Source of the DNA: Nemertoderma westbladi
Lineage: Eukaryota > Xenacoelomorpha > Nemertodermatida > Nemertodermatidae
Length of the DNA stretch: 64,000 nucleotides
Direction of reading: 5' to 3'
Assembly (NCBI GenBank): GCA_032718475.1
Contig: JAUCBJ010007053.1
Coordinates: 62,001-126,000 of the forward strand
Shown here: positions 43,369-52,930 of the stretch, piece by piece
Layout: each line of letters starts with the position of its first letter
How positions within the stretch are numbered: the first letter of the stretch is position 1
Position numbers and translations under genes: made by a program
The notes under the pieces: model-generated
Told to the model about the DNA's origin: nothing
The model's database searches: none
The model's input: the letters and a program-made list of their open reading frames with translations, nothing else

Positions 43369-45392
43369 ATGAGTTACCAGTGGGGCGCTGGCCTACGTAA
43401 TGAGTTACCAGTGGGGCGCGGGCCTACGTAATGAGTTACCAATGAGGCGCGGGCCTACGTAATGAGTTACCAATGGAGCGCGGGCCTACGTAATGAGTTA
43501 CCAGTGGGGCGCGGGCCTACGTAATGAGTTACCAGTGGGGCGCGGGCCTACGTAATGAGTTACCAGTGGGGCGCGGGCCTACGTAATGAGTTACCAGTGG
43601 GGCGCGGGCCTACGTAATGAGTTACCAGTGGGGCGCGGGCCTACGTAATGAGTTACCAGTGGGGCGCGGGCCTACGTAATGAGTTACCAGTGGGGCGCGG
43701 GCCTACGTAATGAGTTACCAATGAGGCGCGGGCCTACGTAATGAGTTACCAGTGGGGCTCGGGCCTACGTAATGAGTTACCAGTGGGGCGCGGGCCTACG
43801 TAATGAGTTACCAGTGGGGCGCGGGCCCACGTAATGAGTTACCAATGAGGCGCGGGCCTACGTAATGAGTTACCAATGGAGCGCGGGCCTACGTAATGAG
43901 TTACCAGTGGGGCTCGGGCCTACGTAATGAGTTACCAGTGGGGCGCGGGCCTACGTAATGAGTTACCAGTGGGGCGCGGGCCTACGTAATGAGTTACCAA
44001 TGAGGCGCGGGCCTACGTAATGAGTTACCAATGAGGCGCGGGCCTACGTAATGAGTTACCAATGGAGCGCGGGCCTACGTAATGAGTTACCAGTGGGGCT
44101 CGGGCCTACGTAATGAGTTACCAGTGGGGCGCGGGCCTACGTAATGAGTTACCAGTGGGGCGCGGGCCTACGTAATGAGTTACCAATGAGGCGCGGGCCT
44201 ACGTAATGAGTTACCAGTGGGACGCGGGCCTACGTAATGAGTTACCAGTGGGGTTCGGGCCTACGTAATGAGTTACCAGTGGGGCGCGGGCCTACGTAAT
44301 GAGTTACCAGTGGGGCGCGGGCCTACGTAATGAGTTACCAGTGGGGCGCGGGCCTACGTAATGAGTTACCAGTGGGGCGCGGGCCTACGTAATGAGTTAC
44401 CAGTGGGGCGCGGGCCTACGTAATGAGTTACCAGTGGGGCGCGGGCCTACGTAATGAGTTACCAGTGGGGCGCGGGCCTACGTAATGAGTTACCAGTGTG
44501 GCGCGGGCCTAAGTAATGAGTTACCAGTGGGGCGCGGGCCTACGTAATGAGTTACCAGTGGGGCGCGGGCCTACGTAATGAGTTACCAGTGGGGCGCGGG
44601 CCTACGTAATGAGTTACCAGTGGGGCGCGGGCCTACGTAATGAGTTACCAGTGGGGCGCGGGCCTACGTAATGAGTTACCAATGGGGCTCGGGCCTACGT
44701 AATGAGTTACCAGTGGGGCGCGGGCCTACGTAATGAGTTACCAGTGGGGCGCGGGCCTACGTAATGAGTTACCAGTGGGGCGCGGGCCTACGTAATGAGT
44801 TACCAATGGGGCTCGGGCCTACGTAATGAGTTACCAGTGGGGCGCGGGCCTACGTAATGAGTTACCAGTGGGGCGCGGGCCTACGTAATGAGTTACCAAT
44901 GGGGCTCGGGCCTACGTAATGAGTTACCAGTGGGGCGCGGGCCTACGTAATGAGTTACCAGTGGGGCGCGGGCCTACGTAATGAGTTACCAGTGGGGCGC
45001 GGACCTACGTAATGAGTTACCAGTGGGGCGCGGGCCTACGTAATGAGTTACCAGTGGGGCGCGGGCCTACGTAATGAGTTACCAGTGGGGCGCGGGCCTA
45101 CGTAATGAGTTACCAGTGGGGCGCGGGCCTACGTAATGAGTTACCAATGAGGCGCGGGCCTACGTAATGAGTTACCAATGGAGCGCGGGCCTACGTAATG
45201 AGTTACCAGTGGGGCGCGGGCCTACGTAATGAGTTACCAGTGGGGCGCGGGCCTACGTAATGAGTTACCAGTGGGGCGCGGGCCTACGTAATGAGTTACC
45301 AATGAGGCGCGGGCCTACGTAATGAGTTACCAATGGGGCTCGGGCCTACGTAATGAGTTACCAGTGGGGCGCGGGCCTACGTAATGAGTTAC
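43369..45392. repeat. 31-bp satellite, left block, about 65 copies
   Basis: The unit contains ATGAGTTACCAGTGGGGCGC followed by GGGCCTACGTA. Private variants (AATGAGG, AATGGAG, GGCTC, GTGTGG with AAG, GGACC) occur in a repeated order, showing higher-order structure. The same satellite continues after the LINE-E insertion at 51882. Confidence 0.97.
45388..45392. other. target-site duplication, left copy (GTTAC)
   Basis: GTTAC here and at 51882-51886 flank the LINE-E insertion. Removing the insertion and one copy restores an exact 31-bp satellite unit. Confidence 0.8.
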
Positions 45393-45660
45393 TATTATTA
45401 ATTCATTTAATTCGGACCCAGCCGACAACAGTAAAAGTTCGCTGCACGTTAATAAGAAATAAAAAGCGAACAAAGTTTCACACACTGCACCAGTGATACA
45501 AAATAAAGGATACAATATATTCAAATTAAAAGGAAGAACAAAGCATTTAAAATAGCCATGGATGGATGCAAATGAAAAAAAAAAAAGAATTATGACCTCG
45601 GGGTTTGCTCTGCTTCCAAACGATGCAGAGTCATTAATACTGCACAGGGAACACAGTGTA

Positions 45661-48600
45661 TTACACAATACCGAAGTAGTCCCTAATTCTGGTTCTTTTT
45701 TCTCCGAGACTCAATGTTCTAAGATTAAATGTTTCTTCGATAAAGCTGGCCTTGGCCTTATCCCCAGTCAATGCTGCTCCGTGCGAGATACGATTCATCA
45801 GGGACTTCTTGTCATAGCGGTACATCAATAGGGACTCAAGCTGTGGAAGGGGAAAGATAGATAGCGCTTTTATAAAAGAGTTTAGCACTCCCCGATACCG
45901 TGACCCAGAGGTTCCATCGAGACTAGCAACAGAGCAGTTAATAAACGATCCCTGTAAAGCCTTGCTGGGACAATCTATAATTCGCACCATGGTTCCCACC
46001 GCTTGTCGCATTGCTTCCACTGATAGGGCATTGATGCTCGTAAGGTGCTCCAGTGTGGGGTTGCTAACATAGCGCCCAATGTAGAGTAAGCTGCGCAGAG
46101 CATTTCTGTGGGCAGCATCGAGTCTATCCATGTCGTTCTGGGAGAGGTAACCAATGTGTAATCTCAGGTCGTATAAAATTACAGGCAGTGCAACTGTTCT
46201 CCAGAGGTGAGATACGGTTTCAACAGGCAGCCATTCAGAGGTCCATCCCTTGTTCTTAAGGGTCTGGCTTAGTGCCGCTATCGTCTGCAGGGTCTTGCTT
46301 AAGGGGTTAGTCATAACAGTAGCCAAATCGTACCCTAAGAAGCTTAACTTTTCGCATCTTGGAACCACTTTGCCGTTCAGATAAAGAAATGTTGGCCTAT
46401 GACAGCCTTGGTGATTGTTGAACACAGTCCAGTTTACTTTGGATTTTTCTACTGTAAGTTTCATTTCTGCTGCGCTATTATGGAACATGGTAAACATTTT
46501 CTCCATTCCCTCCTGCGTGTTAGAGACTAACAAGAAATCATCAGCATAAGAGATTGTTCCCAACCAGTGTGTGTCTATCCAGCATCCGAGGTTGGAACTT
46601 TTCAAATCATCAAGAATGGATTTAGTATACAAATTGAAGAGGACTGGTGAGAGGAGTGATCCCTGTTTCAGGCCTCTACAAACATGGATGCCTATAGCAT
46701 CAACATCACTGCCGAACTTGAGAAAATAGAGGCTTCTGGTGTAATAGTTAAGGACAGTAGCAACAATGTGAGGGTTTATTCCACACTCCAGCATTTTGCA
46801 GCCCAGAACGTTATAGTCAACAGTGTCGAATGCTGACTCTATATCAAGCTGACAGAGATATACTGACTTGTTCTTCATCCGCAGATGCTCAATGCACTCT
46901 AACATCGTTGCAATGACTACATCAGACCCAATGTGACTACGGTAGGCTGTCTGGTTCTCATGGAGATCTATGCTGCTAAGGAAGCTCTTCAGCACAACAT
47001 GTTCAAACAATTTGGCCCAAATGCTGATTGATGATATTGGGCGATACGATTTAGGAGAGTAAACATCCCGATGCTTGCCCTTATAGAGGCTTGTCAGAAC
47101 CGAATGTCCAAATATATTAGGAACTTTCTTCAGCATGAATGAGAGGTTGAACACAATTGCTAAGATTTCACATATTGGCTCTGGGTTCAAATGTAGCAAA
47201 TGCTCAATAGTGAGCGAAGAGTTATCAGGGGCTTTCCCTGTAGATAGTGCTGCAATTGCTCTCTTCACTGTCAGTGAGGATATTTGTGGCACCACTGAGT
47301 TTGCACACGCCAAGTCCATGTCAGTCAGTAGTTCATCACTCAACTTGGAGGCATTGTTGGAAAATTTTCTAACATAACTATCGCGCAACTTATCTTCCAT
47401 CGAGGGGGGTATACCATTTCCGTTTGATTTATTTACCTTTGCCCAAAAGTATTTCGGATTTGAGTTGAATTTGTTGGCCCATTTATGTATTGATTGTGCG
47501 ACTGAGTTTTTAGAGAGAAAATTTTTGATACGCCTTGTGCGTCGTTTGGACTCCTTGAACACTGTAGCAAGGGGGTGTTCATTGCCTTTTCCTTCTTCAC
47601 TCCATAGTTGGTACAATTGTTGTGTTGTTTTCGAACTCTGGTGTAGAATTTTGGACCGAATTCTTATGTTTTTTATACCAGTCTTTCGCTTTGCTACTGG
47701 AATATTCTGAATTGCAGCATCATGAATTGCAGACTGTATGTTCTCCATCACACCATCGAGAGTTGCAGTAGAAGGTTTTCCACCTAGTTCAGATTTTATT
47801 TTATGGATATTCTCCAATAGAAGTGTGTCAACAGCAACTTTATATCTTTCCTTTTGGGCTTCAGTTGCTTTAGCCCAGTTAAATTTCATGATTTTCCTCC
47901 TTGTGGTTGGCTTCACTTTCTGCCCTGAATGGTCATTGTTGAACATAACCGAAAATGTCGCAATTACTGGTACGTGATCTGAGTAGTTACTACCAGGATC
48001 TTCTTCATATACGCAGCCATCTTTTATCAAAACCATGTTTAACATTGGAGTCAATATATGGTCAATATATGACTGACCACCGTTGTGCCCATAAAACGTT
48101 ATAACTGGCCCAGTGAACTGCTTGTGAGTATCGATGGCCCTTAAATTATTATCGTTTAGAAAAGAGTTAAGAATCCGGCCTCTGTAAGATGGTTTCTCAG
48201 TGAGGAATCTGTTTCCCTGCAGACTACCAAGATCAGCATTGGCATCAGTGAGGATGATGGGGATGCATGCTGAATACTGCTCCAGTAACCCATAGAGGCG
48301 GCCCAGGAACTCATCGTAGACTTCTTGAGGTTTCCCCGAATCTGGGGCATAGGCTGAAAGAATCAGAAATGGCTCGTTTGAGGAGTGAAGATGAGCAATT
48401 ACGCCAACAATATTATCTCCAGATTTCACTTCACTGAAACTATTCACTTTATCCTTCCTCATGTAAAGGGCTACACCACCTGCACCACGTATACGGTTAG
48501 GATTGCTCATTAAGTGGCTTACTGAATATATACAGTTGAAGTTGGCATCCAGTAGACACATTGATTCTTTGCACTCCATGTCATCGAGCCAGTGTTCCTG

Positions 48601-48795
48601 GAGGCCTAGAAAATCACAGCTGGTTAAGAGCTCAGCAATGTATTTAGAGTTTGCCGCAAATCCATGGGTATTAAAAGTGCACAACCTCAGCTGTTCCTCC
48701 AAACCACATTCAGCGGTGTTAGTCTTGATGAAAGGGCTGGTGAGCCCACGGTCTATCTCTATACCCTGAATTGACTGCATTGTGGTACCGATCAC
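45661..48795 (-). CDS. LINE-E ORF2: AP endonuclease-reverse transcriptase, intact
   Basis: 1,044 codons without interruption. The endonuclease motifs are in order: FNTHG (N42), LQEHW (E67), LTDANAD (D184, N186), YIDHI (D245) and SDH (272-274), so the catalytic set looks complete. RT motifs include YRPISSISIWAK, QLDIESAFDTVDYN, GLKQGSLLSPVLFNL and the catalytic YADD at residues 750-753. No clear C-terminal zinc knuckle is seen. The start overlaps the end of ORF1 by 77 bases in the +1 frame, which suggests coupled or shifted translation, as in other bicistronic LINEs. The lack of any stop suggests a fairly recent insertion and possible activity. The LINE clade is not assigned. Confidence 0.9.
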   Translation of the reverse strand: MIGTTMQSIQGIEIDRGLTSPFIKTNTAECGLEEQLRLCTFNTHGFAANSKYIAELLTSCDFLGLQEHWLDDMECKESMCLLDANFNCIYSVSHLMSNPNRIRGAGGVALYMRKDKVNSFSEVKSGDNIVGVIAHLHSSNEPFLILSAYAPDSGKPQEVYDEFLGRLYGLLEQYSACIPIILTDANADLGSLQGNRFLTEKPSYRGRILNSFLNDNNLRAIDTHKQFTGPVITFYGHNGGQSYIDHILTPMLNMVLIKDGCVYEEDPGSNYSDHVPVIATFSVMFNNDHSGQKVKPTTRRKIMKFNWAKATEAQKERYKVAVDTLLLENIHKIKSELGGKPSTATLDGVMENIQSAIHDAAIQNIPVAKRKTGIKNIRIRSKILHQSSKTTQQLYQLWSEEGKGNEHPLATVFKESKRRTRRIKNFLSKNSVAQSIHKWANKFNSNPKYFWAKVNKSNGNGIPPSMEDKLRDSYVRKFSNNASKLSDELLTDMDLACANSVVPQISSLTVKRAIAALSTGKAPDNSSLTIEHLLHLNPEPICEILAIVFNLSFMLKKVPNIFGHSVLTSLYKGKHRDVYSPKSYRPISSISIWAKLFEHVVLKSFLSSIDLHENQTAYRSHIGSDVVIATMLECIEHLRMKNKSVYLCQLDIESAFDTVDYNVLGCKMLECGINPHIVATVLNYYTRSLYFLKFGSDVDAIGIHVCRGLKQGSLLSPVLFNLYTKSILDDLKSSNLGCWIDTHWLGTISYADDFLLVSNTQEGMEKMFTMFHNSAAEMKLTVEKSKVNWTVFNNHQGCHRPTFLYLNGKVVPRCEKLSFLGYDLATVMTNPLSKTLQTIAALSQTLKNKGWTSEWLPVETVSHLWRTVALPVILYDLRLHIGYLSQNDMDRLDAAHRNALRSLLYIGRYVSNPTLEHLTSINALSVEAMRQAVGTMVRIIDCPSKALQGSFINCSVASLDGTSGSRYRGVLNSFIKALSIFPLPQLESLLMYRYDKKSLMNRISHGAALTGDKAKASFIEETFNLRTLSLGEKRTRIRDYFGIV

Positions 48796-50041
48796 GTTGC
48801 TCCATGTGGTGGTTAACTTGGTGGATGTGTCGAGGATGGTAGATCCAGTCCCGACACGTTATTCCTCTTGGCCAGAAACCAGGTACTTTTAGATTATCAC
48901 CGATCCCTGAATCCACTGATATCTTCATATTCCTAGAGTCTCTGGAGTTACGTGTTGTTATACGGTGGATAGTTATACGATGATAATTTAAGTAATCAAC
49001 TATATCATCCTCAGAGTACTCAAATGGCACACCGCTGATAAAGACAGTTGTTTGTTTTGATAATTGTTCGGACCAGCTCTGTTTGCTTGAGCCCTGTTTT
49101 AATTCATTAGGTTCGTGTTGCTTGTTGAGTGTTTTCCCTCGTCTATGATGCCTGATACTTCTGGCAGGACTGGAGTGTCTATGTGTACCCAGTTCAGCCC
49201 TTGTTGATTTACGATTATTTGTTCTAGAGCTTGAGCTCTCAATCCTTGAACCAGTATCTTGCTTTGTATGAAGCTGATTTGAAATTGCCTTTAAGTACTG
49301 TGAATTTGAAATTGTAGCTGCATTGTCTGCTTCATCTGAGAGTAGAGGGGCAAATCTGTTGTTTGTTTGTCCCACCAATTTGGGAGGGCAACCAGCAGAA
49401 AAATCCTTTCTTTGATAACTTCTCCGCCTGGAAATGATGGACCAGTCCAAATCGTTTGGCTTGGCATCATGATTGCCGTGGTGAGGTTGATCTCTTGGAT
49501 TGGTTGGTGTGCTTTCCCCTGCTGATATAGAATCAATGATAAGGTACTCGTCTTGGGAGCCTACTTGAGTCTTCTTTCGTTTGTCAGTCATTTCCTCACT
49601 GCTTCGACCTGAAGGTTCACATGCTTGCAGTTGTCCTTCTAGCCTAGTAATTTTTTGTTCCAAGATCATTCGTTGGTGGCGTTCTATACTAAGTTCATCT
49701 TGGATATATCCATATTTCTCTTTTAAGGAACAATTCTCCGTTTCGATGAGACCAAGACGTGCCTGCAATGTGGACACAGCTGTAATGAGGTCATTCCTAA
49801 TGCCCTCTAAAGTGATCCCCGTTGTATTCAAGTCAACCTTCCTTAGGCGTCTACGGCAGGCCTCTGAGATAGCCCCTGCTGAGAGACAGCGTAGAAGCTC
49901 AAATATGTCTGTTGCTAGAGGAGTGGCAGCTGAGCGGTGTTGTAGTTTTAGGGTTACTGACTGTAGTGGGGACATAATTTTCTGCAGAGAGTCGAATAAT
50001 TGTTGGCGAATTATCATAAGACCCAATGGTGGTTGGTGCAT
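48719..50041 (-). CDS. LINE-E ORF1 protein with coiled coil
   Basis: 440 codons from an ATG at 50041. Residues about 85-135 have heptad-like Leu/Ile spacing with many Glu/Lys/Arg, a probable coiled coil for multimerisation. The middle is Ser/Arg/Lys-rich and probably disordered. Near residues 335-385 a TTVFISGVPFEYSEDDIVDY stretch resembles the first strand and helix of an RRM, the RNA-binding fold common in LINE ORF1 proteins. The first 20 residues read, from a shifted frame, the continuation of the Ulp1-like sequence (MIIRQQLFDSLQ), so the native ORF1 start may lie farther upstream or at a later Met. It overlaps the start of ORF2. Confidence 0.72.
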   Translation of the reverse strand: MHQPPLGLMIIRQQLFDSLQKIMSPLQSVTLKLQHRSAATPLATDIFELLRCLSAGAISEACRRRLRKVDLNTTGITLEGIRNDLITAVSTLQARLGLIETENCSLKEKYGYIQDELSIERHQRMILEQKITRLEGQLQACEPSGRSSEEMTDKRKKTQVGSQDEYLIIDSISAGESTPTNPRDQPHHGNHDAKPNDLDWSIISRRRSYQRKDFSAGCPPKLVGQTNNRFAPLLSDEADNAATISNSQYLKAISNQLHTKQDTGSRIESSSSRTNNRKSTRAELGTHRHSSPARSIRHHRRGKTLNKQHEPNELKQGSSKQSWSEQLSKQTTVFISGVPFEYSEDDIVDYLNYHRITIHRITTRNSRDSRNMKISVDSGIGDNLKVPGFWPRGITCRDWIYHPRHIHQVNHHMEQRDRYHNAVNSGYRDRPWAHQPFHQD

Positions 50042-50256
50042 TCTGGGAAAAACATCAGCTGTGTTTCTGTTTTTTTGCAGGAACTCAAGTAATGACGTGC
50101 AACATACTTTATGGCACTCAGCTTGTCATAGTTAGGATTTTGCAGCTTAGTTGTGAGGACAGCCATAATCGAAGCGGTGTGTGGTAAAGCAATACTAATT
50201 ATAGACAGAAAACTGTCAATAACATTGTCATCAATCCATGACTTCCCATTTAATGT
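49978..50256 (-). pseudogene. Ulp1 (C48) SUMO-protease-like fragment
   Basis: Between the SAP ORF and ORF1, a third frame reads SWIDDNVIDSFLSII, then a spacer, then LMFFPECTNHHWVL, where a TGA (50016-50014) intervenes. The match continues in the ORF1 frame with MII and LFDSL. This is the order of Ulp1/SENP proteases: W-(L/I)-(N/D)-D near the start, the catalytic His in HW, then the catalytic Asp in DS. The later Gln and catalytic Cys (DCG) are not found, so the domain is incomplete. It is in a different frame from both neighbours, requiring one indel at each side. SENP-type enzymes cleave SUMO conjugates; no activity is expected from this fragment. The assignment is by motif reading only. Confidence 0.6.
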
Positions 50257-51539
50257 TTACTGGAGCTATCGTGCTGATCCACCGGTTGAGTCGAGGTATC
50301 TAGCTGATCCACAGGTTTACTGGAGGTATCAAGCTGATCCGCGGGTTTACTGGAGGTATCGAGTTGACCCACATGTTTATTAGAGGTAACCAGCTGATCT
50401 TCATGTTTACAGGAGGTATCTAGCTGATCCACAGGTTTACTAAAGGTAACCAGCTGATCTGCATGTTTACTGGAGGTATCTAGCTGATCCACAGGTTTAC
50501 TGGATGTATCAAGCTGATCCACAGGTTTACTGGTGGTATCAGACAGATCCACAGGTTTACAGGAGGTATGGAGCTGAACCACAGGTTCCATATCAAGTTG
50601 ATCCGCTGGTTTACTACAGGTATCGACCAGATCCACAGGTTTACTAGAGGTATCGACCAGATCCACAGGTTTACTGGAGCTATCGTGCTGATCCACCGGT
50701 TTAGTCGAGGTATCTAGCTGATCCACAGGTTTACTGGAGGTATCAAGCTGATCCGCGGGTTTACTGGAGGTATCGAGTTGACCCACATGTTTATTAGAGG
50801 TAACCAGCTGATCTTCATGTTTACAGGAGGAATCTAGCTGATCCACAGGTTTACTAGAGGTAACCAGCTGATCTGCATGTTTACTGGAGGTATCAAGCTG
50901 ATCCACTGGTTTACTTGAGGTTTCGAGCTGATCCACAGGTTTACTAGAGGTAACCAGCTGATCTGCATGTTTACTGGAGGTATCTAGCTGATCCACAGTT
51001 TTACTGGAGGTATCTAGCTGTTCCACAGGTTTACTGGAGGTATCAAGCTGATCCACAGGTTTACTGGGGGTATCAAGCTGATCCGCGGGTTTACTTAAGG
51101 TTTCGAGCTGATCTGCGGGTTTACTTAAGGTTTCGAGCTGATCCGCGGGTTTACTTAAGGTTTCGAGCTGATCCGCAGGTTTACTTAAGATTTCGAGTTG
51201 ATCCGCGGGTTTACTAGAGGAACCCGGCTGATCCGTGAGTTTACTGGAGGCATGGAGCTGGTCCACAGGTATACTGGAGGTATCCAGCCGATCCTCGGGT
51301 TTACTGGTGGAGATATTGGACTGATCCAAAGGTTTACTGGAGATGTTGGCCGTCCGATCCACGGGTCTACTGGAAATATCGAGCGACTCGTCCGTTAATT
51401 TAGGATCTTCGGGCTCAGAACAAAGGTTTGCTGTTTCAGCTCGAAGAAGCAGTTCTCCTCGCGATCCAGAGGTGGAAAGATTCCGATTGCTCAACAAAAG
51501 TTTTAGTCGCTTGGTGTTCATCTTTTTAAGTTTATCCAT
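50250..51539 (-). CDS. SAP-domain protein with about 34 decapeptide repeats
   Basis: The ATG at 51539 has a strong Kozak context (AAAATGG). The frame is also open upstream to 51692, but that part looks like leader. Residues about 3-38 match the SAP motif: helix (MNTKRLKLLLSNR), a short NLSTSGSR linker, then a second helix (GELLLRAE). SAP domains bind AT-rich DNA or chromatin and also occur in PIAS SUMO ligases. The rest is a decapeptide array of TSSKPVDQLD type up to the TAA at 50252. The Ulp1-like sequence follows at once in another frame. A SAP DNA-binding head joined to a SUMO protease is a plausible original architecture. It lies within the LINE-E insertion. Confidence 0.62.
   Translation of the reverse strand: MDKLKKMNTKRLKLLLSNRNLSTSGSRGELLLRAETANLCSEPEDPKLTDESLDISSRPVDRTANISSKPLDQSNISTSKPEDRLDTSSIPVDQLHASSKLTDQPGSSSKPADQLEILSKPADQLETLSKPADQLETLSKPADQLETLSKPADQLDTPSKPVDQLDTSSKPVEQLDTSSKTVDQLDTSSKHADQLVTSSKPVDQLETSSKPVDQLDTSSKHADQLVTSSKPVDQLDSSCKHEDQLVTSNKHVGQLDTSSKPADQLDTSSKPVDQLDTSTKPVDQHDSSSKPVDLVDTSSKPVDLVDTCSKPADQLDMEPVVQLHTSCKPVDLSDTTSKPVDQLDTSSKPVDQLDTSSKHADQLVTFSKPVDQLDTSCKHEDQLVTSNKHVGQLDTSSKPADQLDTSSKPVDQLDTSTQPVDQHDSSSKH
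50260..51345. repeat. 30-bp coding repeat in the SAP ORF, with a 414-bp higher-order copy
   Basis: The 30-bp unit (GATCCACAGGTTTACTGGAG plus GTATCAAGCT on the + strand) repeats through the ORF. A block near 50261-50480 recurs at 50675-50890 with the same variants. The offset (414 bp) is a multiple of 3, so the frame is kept. Confidence 0.9.
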
Positions 51540-51881
51540 TTTATTGAATCCCAAACCCGGTACGACGAGTCTTGTGTACGACGATATGGTAAGTAAAATG
51601 ACAGTACAGTACCGGTAGACCGTTATTAAAACTGCAGCTACCGTATAGCACCAATGTGCCGGCGCTGCAGGGTACAGTACCACTAAAATCAATGAAGGTA
51701 GTTAAAATAAATAAAAGGTAAAACTACAAAAAGCTACGACCGGTTCCTGGACCGCGAACGGGTACAGGCTCGTACGGTAAAATGAGTCAGTCTGACTGCG
51801 TCGGTTTCAGCATTTAAACATTTTAACTGCCTTGTCAGTTGGTATCTCCAAAGGTGAAAAAAAGGTGACTATTCAAAGTGG

Positions 51882-51886
51882 GTTAC
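51882..51886. other. target-site duplication, right copy (GTTAC)
   Basis: Partner of 45388-45392. The base before it (g) differs from the satellite consensus (a), so the duplication is exactly 5 bp. Confidence 0.8.
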
Positions 51887-52930
51887 CAGTGGGGCGCGGG
51901 CCTACGTAATGAGTTACCAATGGGGCTCGGGCCTACGTAATGAGTTACCAGTGGGGCGCGGGCCTACGTAATGAGTTACCAGTGGGGCGCGGGCCTACGT
52001 AATGAGTTACCAGTGGGGCGCGGGCCTACGTAATGAGTTACCAGTGGGGCGCGGGCCTACGTAATGAGTTACCAGTGGGGCGCGGGCCTACGTAATGAGT
52101 TACCAGTGGGGCGCGGGCCTACGTAATGAGTTACCAGTGGGGCGCGGGCCTACGTAATGAGTTACCAGTGTGGCGCGGGCCTAAGTAATGAGTTACCAGT
52201 GGGGCGCGGGCCTACGTAATGAGTTACCAGTGGGGCGCGGGCCTACGTAATGAGTTACCAGTGGGGCGCGGGCCTACGTAATGAGTTACCAGTGGGGCGC
52301 GGGCCTACGTAATGAGTTACCAGTGGGGCGCGGGCCTACGTAATGAGTTACCAATGGGGCTCGGGCCTACGTAATGAGTTACCAGTGGGGCGCGGGCCTA
52401 CGTAATGAGTTACCAGTGGGGCGCGGGCCTACGTAATGAGTTACCAGTGGGGCGCGGGCCTACGTAATGAGTTACCAATGGGGCTCGGGCCTACGTAATG
52501 AGTTACCAGTGGGGCGCGGGCCTACGTAATGAGTTACCAGTGGGGCGCGGGCCTACGTAATGAGTTACCAATGGGGCTCGGGCCTACGTAATGAGTTACC
52601 AGTGGGGCGCGGGCCTACGTAATGAGTTACCAGTGGGGCGCGGGCCTACGTAATGAGTTACCAGTGGGGCGCGGACCTACGTAATGAGTTACCAGTGGGG
52701 CGCGGGCCTACGTAATGAGTTACCAGTGGGGCGCGGGCCTACGTAATGAGTTTCCAGTGGGGCGCGGGCCTACGTAATGAGTTACCAGTGGGGCGCGGGC
52801 CTACGTAATGAGTTACCAGTGGGGCGCGGGCCTACGTAATGAGTTACCAGTGGGGCGCGGGCCTACGTAATGAGTTACCAGTGGGGCGCGGGCCTACGTA
52901 ATGAGTTACCAGTGGGGCGCGGGCCTATAC
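51882..52930. repeat. 31-bp satellite, right block, about 34 copies
   Basis: Same unit as 43369-45392. Variant units match the left block at a constant offset of 7,672 bp: 44245 with 51917, 44493 with 52165, 44679 with 52351 and 44989 with 52661. Subtracting the insertion gives 1,178 bp, or exactly 38 units, a higher-order repeat that predates the insertion. Confidence 0.97.

Larger units (their letters stand above)
45393..51881 (-). mobile_element. LINE-E: 6,489-bp retrotransposon inserted in a satellite, with SAP and Ulp1-like cargo
   Basis: The minus-strand element is bounded by GTTAC target duplications. In transcription order it has about 340 bp of 5' leader, a SAP-domain/10-aa-repeat ORF (51539-50250), a Ulp1-like fragment (50256-49978), a coiled-coil ORF1 (50041-48719), an endonuclease-RT ORF2 (48795-45661) and a 3' UTR of about 265 bp ending AATTAATAATA. 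ORF1 and ORF2 overlap by 77 bases in different frames. The SAP and Ulp1 portions may be the N-terminal half of ORF1, displaced by two frameshifts, or captured host sequence, or an older insert hit by the LINE. The clean borders favour transposition of the whole unit. Confidence 0.75.

Noticed and set aside
45327-45668. A 113-codon minus-strand ORF after LINE-E ORF2
   Set aside because: It covers the 3' UTR and runs into the satellite. It was checked for the missing Ulp1 Gln/Cys end, which is not there.
44245-52690. Direct repeats flanking the 6.5-kb element as LTRs
   Set aside because: The flanks are the 31-bp satellite with a 38-unit higher-order period. The inserted element has LINE-type ORFs, and the true target duplication is 5 bp.
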